A DNA stretch of 35,801 nt, taken from the NCBI RefSeq assembly GCF_000210095.1, contig NC_021039.1, forward strand, positions 2,416,196-2,451,996. The letters are read 5' to 3'. Position numbers and translations under genes: made by a program. Source of the stretch: Ruminococcus champanellensis 18P13 = JCM 17042. GTDB lineage: Bacteria; Bacillota; Clostridia; Oscillospirales; Ruminococcaceae. Below, piece after piece: positions 1-7,555 of the stretch; the first letter of the stretch is position 1, and every line of letters starts with the position of its first letter. Below the pieces are notes generated by a model. That model made no database searches and was not told where the DNA came from. It worked only from the letters and a program-made list of their open reading frames with translations.

Positions 1-39
1 TATCTGAACAGCATCGGGTTCCCGGTCACGGAGGTGTGA
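1..39 (+). CDS. C-terminal end of an unidentified upstream gene (partial)
   Basis: The first frame is open from the window edge and ends with TGA at 37-39. It encodes the last 12 residues, YLNSIGFPVTEV. Three bases separate it from the next start codon, so the two genes are probably co-transcribed. Its final codons supply the ribosome binding site (GGAGGTG) of the downstream gene. Nothing more can be said about its function. Confidence 0.5.
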   Translation, partial: YLNSIGFPVTEV

Positions 40-42
40 GCC

Positions 43-327
43 ATGGCGTGGACGTTAGAGCTGAACGTGAACGATGGGTATCCACACAGCACAAACACCC
101 GGTATGGGAATCCGGGGCTGGTGGCTCCATACCCGGACGGTATGTGGATGATTCAGTCGGGCGTGAATGATGGGTATCCATACCGCAGCAGCTTTTCGCA
201 GCCGAAAACAGGGCTATGCCTGATATATCTGGGCACCAAGCAGCCCTTGAAGCTGTATAACGGAGCAGAGCCCGTGCTTGCCGCCTATTTCGGCAGCGTG
301 GAGGTATTCCGCACCGGGACATCTTAA
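43..327 (+). CDS. Small protein with NDGYP repeats, possibly phage tail-associated
   Basis: This 94-residue protein starts at ATG 43, with GGAGGTG 6-7 bases upstream. It has no signal peptide, membrane segment or known catalytic motif. The peptide NDGYP occurs twice, near residues 10 and 43, so the N-terminal half looks like a short duplicated unit rich in Gly, Tyr, Pro and Asn. Such Asn-Gly-Tyr-Pro units are common in tail or structural proteins of clostridial prophages, but I did not recognise the family, so the phage link is an inference. It directly follows another gene and is the last gene before a terminator. It may therefore mark the right-hand end of a prophage or other accessory unit lying mostly outside the window. 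Confidence 0.6.
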   Translation: MAWTLELNVNDGYPHSTNTRYGNPGLVAPYPDGMWMIQSGVNDGYPYRSSFSQPKTGLCLIYLGTKQPLKLYNGAEPVLAAYFGSVEVFRTGTS

Positions 328-343
328 GACAATGGGAAAGGCA

Positions 344-376
344 ACAGCCTGGGAAGGAATCCTTCTCAGGCTGTTT
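344..376. terminator. Bidirectional rho-independent terminator
   Basis: A stem pairs ACAGCCTGGGAAGG with CCTTCTCAGGCTGT around a 3-base loop, followed by TTT on the plus strand. It lies between the rightward unit ending at 327 and the leftward queH gene, whose last codons overlap its right arm. It therefore probably ends both convergent transcripts. Confidence 0.7.
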
Positions 377-1013
377 CTGTCTGTGCTTTTTGGATCCGCC
401 GCTGTTCCGCCTCCCGGCGGCTGTAGATGCAGCCGCAGAAGTCCTGCCGGTACAGCTGATAGATGCCGGACAACTGTATGGAGCGCTGATAGCCTCCACG
501 CTTTTTGAAATCCGAGGGCAGAAACTGCACGCCGTATTTCTGCGCCAATGCGGCACCGCAGGCGTTGATGTAGGGGGCGTTCTTGTGGGGACTGATGGTC
601 AGCGTGGTGGTGAACCAGTCACAGCCCTCCGCCCGGCACAGCTTTGCTGCCTCCTCCATTCGCTGGGCGATGCACCGTCTGCACCGCTCGCCCCCCTCCG
701 GGGTATCCTCCACCCCACGGACTGCTTCCGCATACACCGCCGGGTCGTACTCCCCGGGAATCAGCGTCACCGGATGCTCCGCAGGCAGGGCAGCAATGAG
801 CCGTTCCTGCTCCGCCAGCCGCCGGGCATATTCCGCCGGGGGATCGATGTTGGGATTGTAATAAAACAGCATGATCTGAAAATACCGGGACAGATACTCC
901 AGCACATAGCTGCTGCATGGAGCACAGCAGCTATGCAGCAACAGCCGGGGTGTGCCCTCCAGTCCCTGTAAAATCTGCTCCAGCTTCAGCTGGTAGTTGA
1001 TCTTGGGTTCCAT
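366..1013 (-). CDS. queH: Epoxyqueuosine reductase QueH
   Basis: This 215-residue protein is the non-orthologous replacement of QueG. It reduces epoxyqueuosine to queuosine in the tRNA wobble position. Visible family signatures are HSCCAPC at residues 27-33, ERCRRC at 109-114 and DFCGC at 191-195. These are the cysteine sets that hold an iron-sulfur cluster and an additional metal in the QueH (formerly DUF208) family. The length is normal for the family. It is the last gene of the leftward operon, starting 3 bases after the ricT stop, so it is probably translated by coupling. The weak AAGGCGG upstream lies inside the ricT tail. It shares the hairpin at 344-376 as terminator. The identification is secure from the cysteine pattern. 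Confidence 0.93.
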   Translation of the reverse strand: MEPKINYQLKLEQILQGLEGTPRLLLHSCCAPCSSYVLEYLSRYFQIMLFYYNPNIDPPAEYARRLAEQERLIAALPAEHPVTLIPGEYDPAVYAEAVRGVEDTPEGGERCRRCIAQRMEEAAKLCRAEGCDWFTTTLTISPHKNAPYINACGAALAQKYGVQFLPSDFKKRGGYQRSIQLSGIYQLYRQDFCGCIYSRREAEQRRIQKAQTETA

Positions 1014-1016
1014 CGG

Positions 1017-2021
1017 CTATTCCGCCTTGGGAGGCTTGTTCTGCTTGTCCTGCCGTCCCTGCCTTGGGGGATGCGGACGGTCGCTGCGCTGTCTGGGGGG
1101 ACGGCTGTCCCGGCGTGGCTTTGCCTCCTTCTGGGGCTTTTGCTCCTTGGGCGCACTGTTCTGGGCAGGCTGGGGTTTCTTCCGGGGCGGTCGCTGCTCC
1201 CGGCTGCCCTCGGTGGCATGCAGCACCTGCACCTCGTCCTTGCTGACCAGGGTACCTACCTCTGCGCCCTCCGGCCGGACACGGAGCTTGCCGGTCAGGA
1301 GGAATACCTCCTCCACCACTCCCTGGGTGCCATCCGGAAGCTGTACCATAGTCCCTGCCTTGGGGGTCACCTTCAGCAGTTGCTCATAGGCATACTGCTC
1401 ATGCTTCAGACAGCACATCAGCCTGCCGCAGGTGCCGGAGATCTTGGTGGGATTCAGGGACAGACCCTGTTCCTTCGCCATCTTGATGGAAACCGGCTGG
1501 AAATCTCCCAGATAGCCCTTGCAGCAGAATTCCCTGCCGCAAATGCCCAGTCCCCCCAGGAGCTTTGCCTCGTCCCGGACGCCGATCTGCCGCAATTCTA
1601 TGCGGGTACGGAACACGCTTGCCAGATCCTTCACCAGTTCCCGGAAATCCACCCGGTTTTCCGCCGTAAAGTAAAACAGCAGCTTACTGTTGTCGAAGGT
1701 GCATTCCACCTCCACCAGCTTCATATCCAGCTTCCGGAACCGGATCTTTTCCTCGCAGATCCGGAAGGCGTCCTCTTCCTTTTTCTTGTTCTTTGCCACC
1801 ACTGCCAGATCCTCCGCCGTGGCAAGCCGGATGACCTCCTTGAGGGGAGCCGTGATCTGCTCCTCCGGGATTTCCTTGTTGGAAAGGGCAACCTCGCCGC
1901 ATTCCACGCCCCGGGCGGTTTCCACGATGGCTGCATCCCCCACCTGTGCCTGAATGCCGTTGGCCGCAAAGTAATAGACCTTGCCCACGGTCTTGAAGCG
2001 TACTCCTATGATCTCTGCCAT
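1017..2021 (-). CDS. ricT: RicT/YaaT (PSP1-domain) regulatory iron-sulfur protein
   Basis: This 334-residue PSP1-domain protein is homologous to Bacillus RicT (YaaT), part of the RicA-RicF-RicT complex. That complex affects RNase Y mRNA maturation and the phosphorelay for sporulation and competence. The diagnostic cysteines are visible: C161 and C166-C167 in LGICGREFCC, and C198 and C203-C204 in GTCGRLMCC. The core ends near residue 265. About 65 further residues form a Pro/Lys/Arg/Gln-rich, probably disordered tail, longer than I expect for the family. The start at 2021 has GAGG 8 bases upstream. Its position directly after holB is the classic Firmicute order. No RicA or RicF homologue is in the window. 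Confidence 0.93.
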   Translation of the reverse strand: MAEIIGVRFKTVGKVYYFAANGIQAQVGDAAIVETARGVECGEVALSNKEIPEEQITAPLKEVIRLATAEDLAVVAKNKKKEEDAFRICEEKIRFRKLDMKLVEVECTFDNSKLLFYFTAENRVDFRELVKDLASVFRTRIELRQIGVRDEAKLLGGLGICGREFCCKGYLGDFQPVSIKMAKEQGLSLNPTKISGTCGRLMCCLKHEQYAYEQLLKVTPKAGTMVQLPDGTQGVVEEVFLLTGKLRVRPEGAEVGTLVSKDEVQVLHATEGSREQRPPRKKPQPAQNSAPKEQKPQKEAKPRRDSRPPRQRSDRPHPPRQGRQDKQNKPPKAE

Positions 2022-2039
2022 GTGTTCATCCTCATTATA

Positions 2040-3008
2040 TCATGCATTCTCCGTCATGATCCCGGCGCAAAGTGCGGTGACCGCCAAAGCCGGGCTGACA
2101 TTTCCTTCTAAATCCTGTACCGAGCGCAGCAATGCGTCATGCAGACGTGCCCCCTGCGCCAGGGTGATCCGCTGGGCGAACTGTGCCGCCCCCTCCGGGT
2201 AGCAGCCGATGCAGGCATTTGCTCCCGTGCGCAGGCACAGAGCGTCCCGTAGCTGCCGATCCAGCAGCTCCAGTGCCGTCAACAGCCGGGTCTTGTCCGT
2301 GCTGCATGCGGTCAATGCTGCCAGCAGGGCGTATTCATCCCTGTTCATTATACTATCTGCCAGCTTTTTTGTCAATGCGACCGTCTCCTGCACTGCCGGA
2401 TCCGACAGATATTCCAGGCATCTGCCGATATTCCCGTGAAACACCGCAACTGCCCGTGCCGCATCCTCTCCGCTGTATCCTGCATCCAGGAGCGCCTGGG
2501 TGCACTGGGGCTCTGTACAGGCACTGGTGCCGATGGCACTGACCCGGGACAGGATGGTTTCCAGAAACGCCTGCCTGGACTGGGCGGTAAACACAAAGTA
2601 GGTGAAATCCGGCGGCTCCTCCACCAGCTTCAGCAGCGCATTCTGTGCCTGGACGGTCATGTGATCCGCATCCGTAAACAGGTACAGCTTCCGCATGCCA
2701 TTGTTGGGGGTCTTGTAGGCATCGGCGCACACCCGGCGGATGCTCTCCACGGAAAACCCTCCGGTCTTGCCGCTGTGGGGAACCTCCTGCACGTCCGGAT
2801 GCTGCCGGTGCTCCACATTGTGGCAGGGCTTGCAGCTACCGCAGGGCTTATGCGCCCCTTCGCACAGCAGCCGTGCCGCCAGGTACCATGCCAGGGTCTT
2901 TTTCCCGGTACCCTGCTCTCCGTAAATGAGAAAGCTGTGGGGCAGTCTGCCGCTGGTACACATGGCTTCTATGGCAGCCAGTCCATGTGCATTGCCGTAC
3001 AGTTTCAT
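2040..3008 (-). CDS. holB: DNA polymerase III subunit delta' (clamp loader)
   Basis: This AAA+ clamp-loader subunit helps load the sliding clamp onto primed DNA. A Walker A motif, GEQGTGKKT, lies at about residues 30-38, followed by a four-cysteine zinc module (CEGAHKPC...CKPC). The sensor-type segment NALLKLVEEPP and the ILSRV motif follow. I prefer the ATG at 3008 (322 residues) over the in-frame ATG at 3014. The Shine-Dalgarno AAAGGGGG abuts the latter with no spacing and lies 6 bases from the former. The gene sits between the decarboxylase and ricT, matching the Bacillus yaaO-tmk-yaaQ-yaaR-holB-ricT region but with tmk, yaaQ and yaaR absent. Expression may depend on the LexA-box promoter at 4819-4847. 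Confidence 0.93.
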   Translation of the reverse strand: MKLYGNAHGLAAIEAMCTSGRLPHSFLIYGEQGTGKKTLAWYLAARLLCEGAHKPCGSCKPCHNVEHRQHPDVQEVPHSGKTGGFSVESIRRVCADAYKTPNNGMRKLYLFTDADHMTVQAQNALLKLVEEPPDFTYFVFTAQSRQAFLETILSRVSAIGTSACTEPQCTQALLDAGYSGEDAARAVAVFHGNIGRCLEYLSDPAVQETVALTKKLADSIMNRDEYALLAALTACSTDKTRLLTALELLDRQLRDALCLRTGANACIGCYPEGAAQFAQRITLAQGARLHDALLRSVQDLEGNVSPALAVTALCAGIMTENA

Positions 3009-3034
3009 ATCCATCCCCCTTTCTTGGGCAAAAC

Positions 3035-3051
3035 CGCATAGAGCGTATGCG
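3035..3051 (-). terminator. Weak hairpin between decarboxylase gene and holB
   Basis: Read leftward, CGCATA-CGCTC-TATGCG forms a 6-bp stem with a 5-base loop, followed by GTTTTG. It lies in the 63-base gap between the decarboxylase stop and the holB start. It may attenuate read-through into holB, but it is weak enough to be chance. Confidence 0.25.
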
Positions 3052-3071
3052 TGCCCCTATATATCCTGTTT

Positions 3072-4397
3072 CTATTTTACCACATCCACCGTCGGAATGC
3101 CATACCTGCGGAAAATATTTATGCACGCCCCGGAGATCCGCTCGCCGCTGACCGCAATGGGGATTGCCGGCGGACAGGGCACATGCACCCCGGCGCAGAT
3201 CCTGTCCTCCGCCGCCTCCACGGGAACGGTTTCATAGTCCCCCAGTGCCGCTCGCCGCATGGAGCATACCTGCTCCGGTACCGGCAGGGAAAAGGGCTCC
3301 GGCTGCCGGGGTTGTCCCCGAAGGGCGGCGATCCGCCGGAGGGCATCCTGCAAGCGCTGAAGCTCCTGCAATGTAGTGGGACAGCCGCAAAGCAAGACTG
3401 TAAAATCCCGGTCTGCATACTCACAGAAGATCCCTTCTCCCTCCAGCCTTTGTGCCAGCTCCGTTCCCTCCATACCGCTTTCGGCGGCGCAGATGGTCAG
3501 ATGCAAAGGCTCCCCCGGATAGAACCGCCAACAGTCCGAAAGCTCCTGCCGGAGCATGGTCAGTGCGGCTGTCACCCGGGCAAGGTCTGCTGCCCCATGC
3601 TCTGCCAGGTAGGCGTTGCACAGATCCAGGGACGCCAGCAGCAAATAAGAAGGGCTGGTGGAGCCGAACAGGGACATGGCTGCCTTTGCCCGGGCTGCAT
3701 ACCGGGGCTGACTGGTATGCAGATAGGCGCAGCCTGTCAGAGCAGGCAGCATTTTATGGGCGGAGTCGCAGCACAGATCCGCCCCCAGGGCAATGGGATG
3801 CCGGGAGGGGCTGAACAGTCCCAGATGGGCACCGTGGGCGTTGTCCACCAGCAGGGGTGCCTGATGGGCGTGGCACACAGCGGCGATGCCGGCAATGTCC
3901 GCACAATGCCCCAGATAATCCGGCGAGGTCACATACACGCAGGCAGGCGTCGGGGAAGCATCCAGAGCGGCTGCGATCTGCGCCGGGGTGACGGTGCCGG
4001 ACAGGATGCCGCCGGTGTAGGTGGGGTAGATCCACTCCACCTCCAGACCCAGCAGCACACTGGCGGTGAGGAATGCCCGGTGCACGTTCCGGACAGCCAG
4101 CACCCGGCGATGCTCCTGCTGCATCAGCGCCAGCATGGTCTGGATGCACAGGGTGGAGCCGGCAGTGCTGTACACCGTACCGGCAGTGTGATACCATGCG
4201 GCAGCGTTTGCCTCGCTTTCGGCTATGATCCCGGCGGCATCAAACAGGCTGTCCGCCCCGGGAATCTCCGTAATGTCCAGGGGGAAGGCAGCGTCCAGAG
4301 CGCTGCCCAGTCCCCTGCCCTTGTGGCCCGGCATATGCATCCGCAAAGGATCCTGCGCCGCATACCGGGTCAAAAACTCATAAATCGGTGTATGCAT
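3072..4397 (-). CDS. Orn/Lys/Arg decarboxylase family PLP enzyme (YaaO-like)
   Basis: This 441-residue fold-type I PLP enzyme belongs to the Orn/Lys/Arg decarboxylase family and resembles the short YaaO/SpeA-type proteins. Visible signatures are HMPGHKGRG at 21-29, substrate-side residues around IPGADSLF, and an aspartate for the PLP pyridine nitrogen in LLVDNAHGAHLG (about residue 185). The Schiff-base lysine is in DSAHKMLPALTG (K215). It would decarboxylate a basic amino acid, making a polyamine precursor such as agmatine or cadaverine. The substrate cannot be read from the sequence. The start at 4397 has TAGGAGT upstream. It follows the sigma-like gene by 9 bases and precedes holB, the neighbourhood in which yaaO is found in Bacillus. 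Confidence 0.88.
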   Translation of the reverse strand: MHTPIYEFLTRYAAQDPLRMHMPGHKGRGLGSALDAAFPLDITEIPGADSLFDAAGIIAESEANAAAWYHTAGTVYSTAGSTLCIQTMLALMQQEHRRVLAVRNVHRAFLTASVLLGLEVEWIYPTYTGGILSGTVTPAQIAAALDASPTPACVYVTSPDYLGHCADIAGIAAVCHAHQAPLLVDNAHGAHLGLFSPSRHPIALGADLCCDSAHKMLPALTGCAYLHTSQPRYAARAKAAMSLFGSTSPSYLLLASLDLCNAYLAEHGAADLARVTAALTMLRQELSDCWRFYPGEPLHLTICAAESGMEGTELAQRLEGEGIFCEYADRDFTVLLCGCPTTLQELQRLQDALRRIAALRGQPRQPEPFSLPVPEQVCSMRRAALGDYETVPVEAAEDRICAGVHVPCPPAIPIAVSGERISGACINIFRRYGIPTVDVVK

Positions 4398-4406
4398 AGG
4401 TTACTC

Positions 4407-4703
4407 CTAGATCAGATATTTCAGCCGGTCACGCAGATTCCGCCGTGCCCGCTTGATGGTGCGGGAGACGGTGGAAACGTCCCGGTTCAGCTGTTGGGCG
4501 ATCTGGGGCATGCGCATGCCCTCATAATAGTATAGCACAACCATCTCCTTTTGTCTTGGGGTCAGATCATTTTTTATCACATCCCGCAGCGCCCGCTTGA
4601 GCCGCTGCATCTGCGCCTGGTTGGTTTCCGCCTCCGATTCCTCGGACAGCTCCAGCAGACGCTTGATGTAATCCGGATGCGCCTCCGTGACCCGTTTAGC
4701 CAT
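4407..4703 (-). CDS. Sigma-70 region 4-like DNA-binding regulator
   Basis: This 98-residue protein consists mainly of a sigma-70 region 4 helix-turn-helix. The segment LTPRQKEMVVLYYYEGM is followed by IAQQLNRDVSTVSRTIKRAR, the typical -35-recognising helices. There is no region 2, so it cannot be a complete sigma factor alone. It may act as an anti-sigma partner, half-sigma or ordinary HTH regulator. The frame is open further upstream to 4880, but I place the start at 4703 because AAAGGAGGG lies at the right distance and the promoter and LexA box lie upstream. It is the first gene of the five-gene leftward operon. A 16-codon open frame (4696-4746) overlaps its start. Confidence 0.85.
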   Translation of the reverse strand: MAKRVTEAHPDYIKRLLELSEESEAETNQAQMQRLKRALRDVIKNDLTPRQKEMVVLYYYEGMRMPQIAQQLNRDVSTVSRTIKRARRNLRDRLKYLI

Positions 4704-4746
4704 GCTGCCGCCCTCCTTTGTCCTGCATCTTGTCCCTATAATCCAT
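4696..4746 (-). CDS. Possible 16-residue leader peptide overlapping the sigma-like gene
   Basis: An ATG at 4746 with AAAGGAG 11 bases upstream opens a 16-codon frame, MDYRDKMQDKGGRQHG, ending in TAA. The stop lies just past, and out of frame with, the ATG of the sigma-like gene. Such an arrangement could couple translation. It could also be chance, because the Shine-Dalgarno of the main gene lies inside this frame. Confidence 0.2.
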   Translation of the reverse strand: MDYRDKMQDKGGRQHG

Positions 4747-4798
4747 GTCAGATTTTGCTCCTTTCCTATGGGCACCATCCAGTGGCGTTGCCCAGAAT

Positions 4799-4812
4799 CG
4801 AACATATGTTCT
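4799..4812. promoter_or_regulatory. LexA/DinR box (SOS operator)
   Basis: The sequence CGAACATATGTTCT contains the perfect 12-bp palindrome GAACATATGTTC. It matches the Gram-positive LexA (DinR) consensus CGAACRNRYGTTYC at all but the last position. It begins 7 bases downstream of the leftward -10 box, covering the expected transcription start. Bound LexA would block the operon that starts with the sigma-like gene. Seen directly in the sequence; binding is inferred. Confidence 0.75.
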
Positions 4813-4818
4813 TTTTGT

Positions 4819-4847
4819 AGTATACCATAGTTGTCAATATATGTCAA
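4819..4847 (-). promoter_or_regulatory. Sigma-A promoter of the sigma-like/yaaO/holB/ricT/queH operon
   Basis: On the minus strand TTGACA and TATACT are separated by 17 bp. A second TTGACA lies within the spacer. The predicted start is near 4812, inside the LexA box, giving a leader of about 110 bases with a GGGCA/TGCCC hairpin. Confidence 0.75.
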
Positions 4848-4925
4848 TAGTTTTTTGCGAATTTCGTCGAAAAATGTCATGGCATACGCAATTGTAAATA
4901 AATTGTGAACATTCGATGACAGGCA

Positions 4926-4953
4926 TTGATTTTTTCTCCCTGCATGCTATACT
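4926..4953 (+). promoter_or_regulatory. Sigma-A promoter of htpG
   Basis: TTGATT and TATACT are separated by 16 bp, immediately upstream of the CIRCE element. The start site would fall at about 4960, within the operator. It is divergent from the leftward promoter at 4819-4847. Confidence 0.7.
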
Positions 4954-4957
4954 TAGA

Positions 4958-4984
4958 TTAGCACTCGTAGTGATAGAGTGCTAA
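4958..4984. promoter_or_regulatory. CIRCE element (HrcA operator)
   Basis: The arms TTAGCACTC and GAGTGCTAA form a perfect 9-9-9 inverted repeat identical to the CIRCE consensus. It lies between the htpG promoter and start codon, so htpG is very likely repressed by HrcA under normal conditions and induced by heat or protein-folding stress. The HrcA gene is not in the window. Confidence 0.95.
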
Positions 4985-5010
4985 TTCTCAGGATACAGGA
5001 GATGCAATCT

Positions 5011-6909
5011 ATGAAAACCAAACAGTTTAAAGCAGAATCCAAGCGGCTGCTTGATATGATGATCCACTCGATCTATACCCACAAGGAGATCTTTCTCCGG
5101 GAGCTGATCTCCAACGCCAGTGACGCAATGGACAAGCTGTACTTCCGCTCCCTCACGGACGAAAAGGTGGGCATGAACCGGGAGGACTTTGCCATTGATC
5201 TGAAGATCGACAAGGACGCAAGAACCCTGACCATCACCGATAACGGCATTGGCATGACCCAGGAGGAACTGGAAAAGAACCTGGGCACCATCGCCAACAG
5301 CGGCTCCCTCAAGTTCAAGAACGAAAACAAGCTGGAGGATGACGTGGACATCATCGGTCAGTTCGGTGTGGGCTTCTACTCCGCCTTCATGGTGGCAAAG
5401 CGGGTCACTGTCCGCAGTAAGGCATACGGCTCCGACGAGGCTTACCAGTGGCAGTCCGAGGGCGTGGACGGCTACACCATTGAGCCATGCGACAAGGAAA
5501 CCGTGGGCACCGAGATCATTCTGGAAATCAAGGATGACGCAGAGGATGAGACCTACAGCGAATTTCTGGAGCAGTACCGGATCCAGGGACTGGTCAAGAA
5601 GTATTCCGACTATATCCGCTACCCCATCCGGATGGATATGACCAAGAGCCGCCGGAAGGAAACCGAAAACGCCGACAAGGACGCTGCGCCGGAGTATGAG
5701 GAATACGTGGAAAACGAGACCCTCAACAGCATGGTGCCTTTGTGGCGCAAGAACAAGAGCGAGCTGACAGATGCGGACTACAACGCCTTCTACAAGGAGA
5801 AGTTCTTCGATTACAACGAACCCCTGCTCCACATCCACACCAAGTCCGAGGGCACTGCCACCTTCAACGCACTGCTGTACATCCCCTCCAAGGCGCCCTA
5901 TGACTACTACACCAAGGAGTACGAAAAGGGCTTGCAGCTGTACAGCAGCGGGGTTATGATCATGGAGAAGTGCGCCGACCTGCTGCCGGATTACTTTAGC
6001 TTTGTCAAGGGTCTGGTGGACTCGGAGGATCTGTCCCTGAACATTTCCAGAGAGCTGCTGCAGCATGACCGACAGTTGAAGATCATTGCAAAGGCGCTGG
6101 AAAAGTCCATCCGGAACGAGCTGACCAAGCTGCTGAAAAACGACCGGGCAGCTTATGAGAAATTCTTTGAGGCATTCGGCTTGCAGCTGAAATTCGGCGT
6201 ATACAACGGCTACGGCATGAACAAGGACGCTTTGAAGGATCTGCTGCTGTTCTACTCCTCCTCCGAGAAGAAGCCCGTTACACTGGCTGAATATGTGAGC
6301 CGGATGAAGGAGGATCAGACCTGCATCTACTACGCAACCGGCGAGAATATTGCCCGGATCGATCACCTGCCCCAGACGGAGCTTGTAAAGGACAAGGGCT
6401 TTGAGATCCTGTATCTGACGGAGAACGTGGACGAGTTCGCCATCAAGATGCTGATGAACTACGAGGGCAAGGAATTCAAGTCCGTATCCGCCGGGGATCT
6501 GGATCTGGAAACAGAGGAAGAAAAGAAGGAGATCGAGGAAAAGTCCAAGGAGCATGCAGACCTGTTCAACGATATGCAGAAGGCACTGGAGGGGAAGGTC
6601 AAGAGCGTGCGCCTGTCCCAGCGGCTGAAATCCCACCCGGTATGCCTCACCAGCGAAGGGGCGCTGTCCCTGGAGATGGAAAAGGTGCTGAACGCAATGC
6701 CCACCGACCAGAAGGTACAGGCGGACAGGGTGCTGGAGATCAACCCGGAGCACCCCATTTTTGCAAAGCTGGTACAGCTGCAAAAGGAGAATCCGGACAA
6801 GCTCAAAGCCTACGCAAAGCTGCTGTATGACCAGGCACTGCTGATCGAAGGTATGTCCATTGAGGATCCGGTTGCATTCTCCAACCAGATCTGTGAACTG
6901 ATGGCTTAA
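5011..6909 (+). CDS. htpG: Molecular chaperone HtpG (bacterial Hsp90)
   Basis: This 632-residue, full-length Hsp90 chaperone is an ATP-dependent homodimer that remodels client proteins in the cytosol. GHKL ATPase motifs are clear: ELISNASDA at 31-39, DNGIGM at 77-82 and [11 protein letters not shown] at 116-126. The middle-domain segment NISRELLQ is also present. The C-terminal dimerisation part is complete and there is no eukaryotic MEEVD tail. The start at 5011 has CAGGAG 7 bases upstream. An earlier in-frame ATG at 4978 lies inside the CIRCE element and is rejected. The gene is monocistronic, with its own promoter, CIRCE operator and strong terminator. Confidence 0.97.
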   Translation: MKTKQFKAESKRLLDMMIHSIYTHKEIFLRELISNASDAMDKLYFRSLTDEKVGMNREDFAIDLKIDKDARTLTITDNGIGMTQEELEKNLGTIANSGSLKFKNENKLEDDVDIIGQFGVGFYSAFMVAKRVTVRSKAYGSDEAYQWQSEGVDGYTIEPCDKETVGTEIILEIKDDAEDETYSEFLEQYRIQGLVKKYSDYIRYPIRMDMTKSRRKETENADKDAAPEYEEYVENETLNSMVPLWRKNKSELTDADYNAFYKEKFFDYNEPLLHIHTKSEGTATFNALLYIPSKAPYDYYTKEYEKGLQLYSSGVMIMEKCADLLPDYFSFVKGLVDSEDLSLNISRELLQHDRQLKIIAKALEKSIRNELTKLLKNDRAAYEKFFEAFGLQLKFGVYNGYGMNKDALKDLLLFYSSSEKKPVTLAEYVSRMKEDQTCIYYATGENIARIDHLPQTELVKDKGFEILYLTENVDEFAIKMLMNYEGKEFKSVSAGDLDLETEEEKKEIEEKSKEHADLFNDMQKALEGKVKSVRLSQRLKSHPVCLTSEGALSLEMEKVLNAMPTDQKVQADRVLEINPEHPIFAKLVQLQKENPDKLKAYAKLLYDQALLIEGMSIEDPVAFSNQICELMA

Positions 6910-6920
6910 ACACAAAAGAA

Positions 6921-6954
6921 GCCGCCCTGCATGGTTCATGCAGGGCGGCTTTTC
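6921..6954 (+). terminator. Rho-independent terminator of htpG
   Basis: GCCGCCCTGCATG pairs perfectly with CATGCAGGGCGGC across a GTT loop, followed by TTTT. A 13-bp GC-rich stem 11 bases after the htpG stop makes this a strong terminator. Confidence 0.92.
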
Positions 6955-7034
6955 TGTAGCATGAGAAAACGGGCTGTACGGAAATCCGTACAATGAGAAG
7001 ATGTATGATCAGTGGAAAACGGAGAGGGGTAAAC

Positions 7035-7061
7035 AAAAACAGCAAGGTTGCCCTTGCTGTT
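7035..7061 (-). terminator. Rho-independent terminator of the AT-rich membrane-protein gene
   Basis: Read leftward, AACAGCAAGG and CCTTGCTGTT form a 10-bp stem around a 4-base loop (GCAA, 7048-7051), followed by TTTTGTTT. It lies 26 bases past the stop at 7087, convergent with the htpG terminator. Confidence 0.8.
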
Positions 7062-7086
7062 CGGAAATAGATATACAAATCATAAT

Positions 7087-7437
7087 TTATACATTAAATA
7101 CTTCTTTTTCGTATGATGCCCACCCACCATGTGTAATCATTACACAGATTACAGCAAGTGCTATATACAATACTATGGGGATAAGCAGGTATGCCTTGCC
7201 TTTTCCCAATGTTTTCCGGAATACATAGATATTTGAGGGCAATGCTAAAGCAAACCAAATCAGCAGTTCAATACAGCCAATCATAATAGAAACATCTTTC
7301 TCCGGGCCCAGATCATAGCTATAGCCTTTTGAATTTCCGGTTATATCAAGAAAGATCCAGCCAAAACATATTGGAAATGAAAACGCAATAAAACCCGTCC
7401 AAAGAAAATTCAGACAATAGATGATTTTACTTTTCAT
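7087..7437 (-). CDS. Small AT-rich multi-pass membrane protein, unknown function
   Basis: The family of this 116-residue protein was not recognised. Three hydrophobic stretches are visible: about residues 5-30 (LNFLWTGFIAFSFPICFG), 50-70 (IMIGCIELLIWFALALP) and 81-104 (YLLIPIVLYIALAVICVMI). It is therefore probably an inner-membrane protein with three or four spans. The start at 7437 has GGAGATAGCC upstream. The gene is visibly AT-rich compared with every neighbour. It has its own promoter (7495-7523) and terminator (7035-7061) and belongs to no operon. The base composition and isolation suggest acquisition from elsewhere. Confidence 0.75.
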   Translation of the reverse strand: MKSKIIYCLNFLWTGFIAFSFPICFGWIFLDITGNSKGYSYDLGPEKDVSIMIGCIELLIWFALALPSNIYVFRKTLGKGKAYLLIPIVLYIALAVICVMITHGGWASYEKEVFNV

Positions 7438-7494
7438 GGCTATCTCCTATATATACCGACTTGCCGGGCAGTCAAACCGCCCCTTGCTTACCCT

Positions 7495-7523
7495 ATTATA
7501 CCAAACTACCGCTGAAAAGTCAA
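7495..7523 (-). promoter_or_regulatory. Sigma-A promoter of the small membrane-protein gene
   Basis: On the minus strand TTGACT and TATAAT are separated by exactly 17 bp, followed by a leader of about 50 bases ending in GGAGATAGCCATG. This is 11 of 12 consensus positions. Confidence 0.8.
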
Positions 7524-7555
7524 TTATTTGGCTAAAAGTAGAAAGGGTAATCTAT

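Noticed and set aside
4981-6993. 670-codon leftward open frame opposite htpG
   Set aside because: Antisense shadow of a highly conserved gene. The predicted protein is Leu/Gln/Val-rich without motifs, and a strong htpG terminator lies in its first codons.
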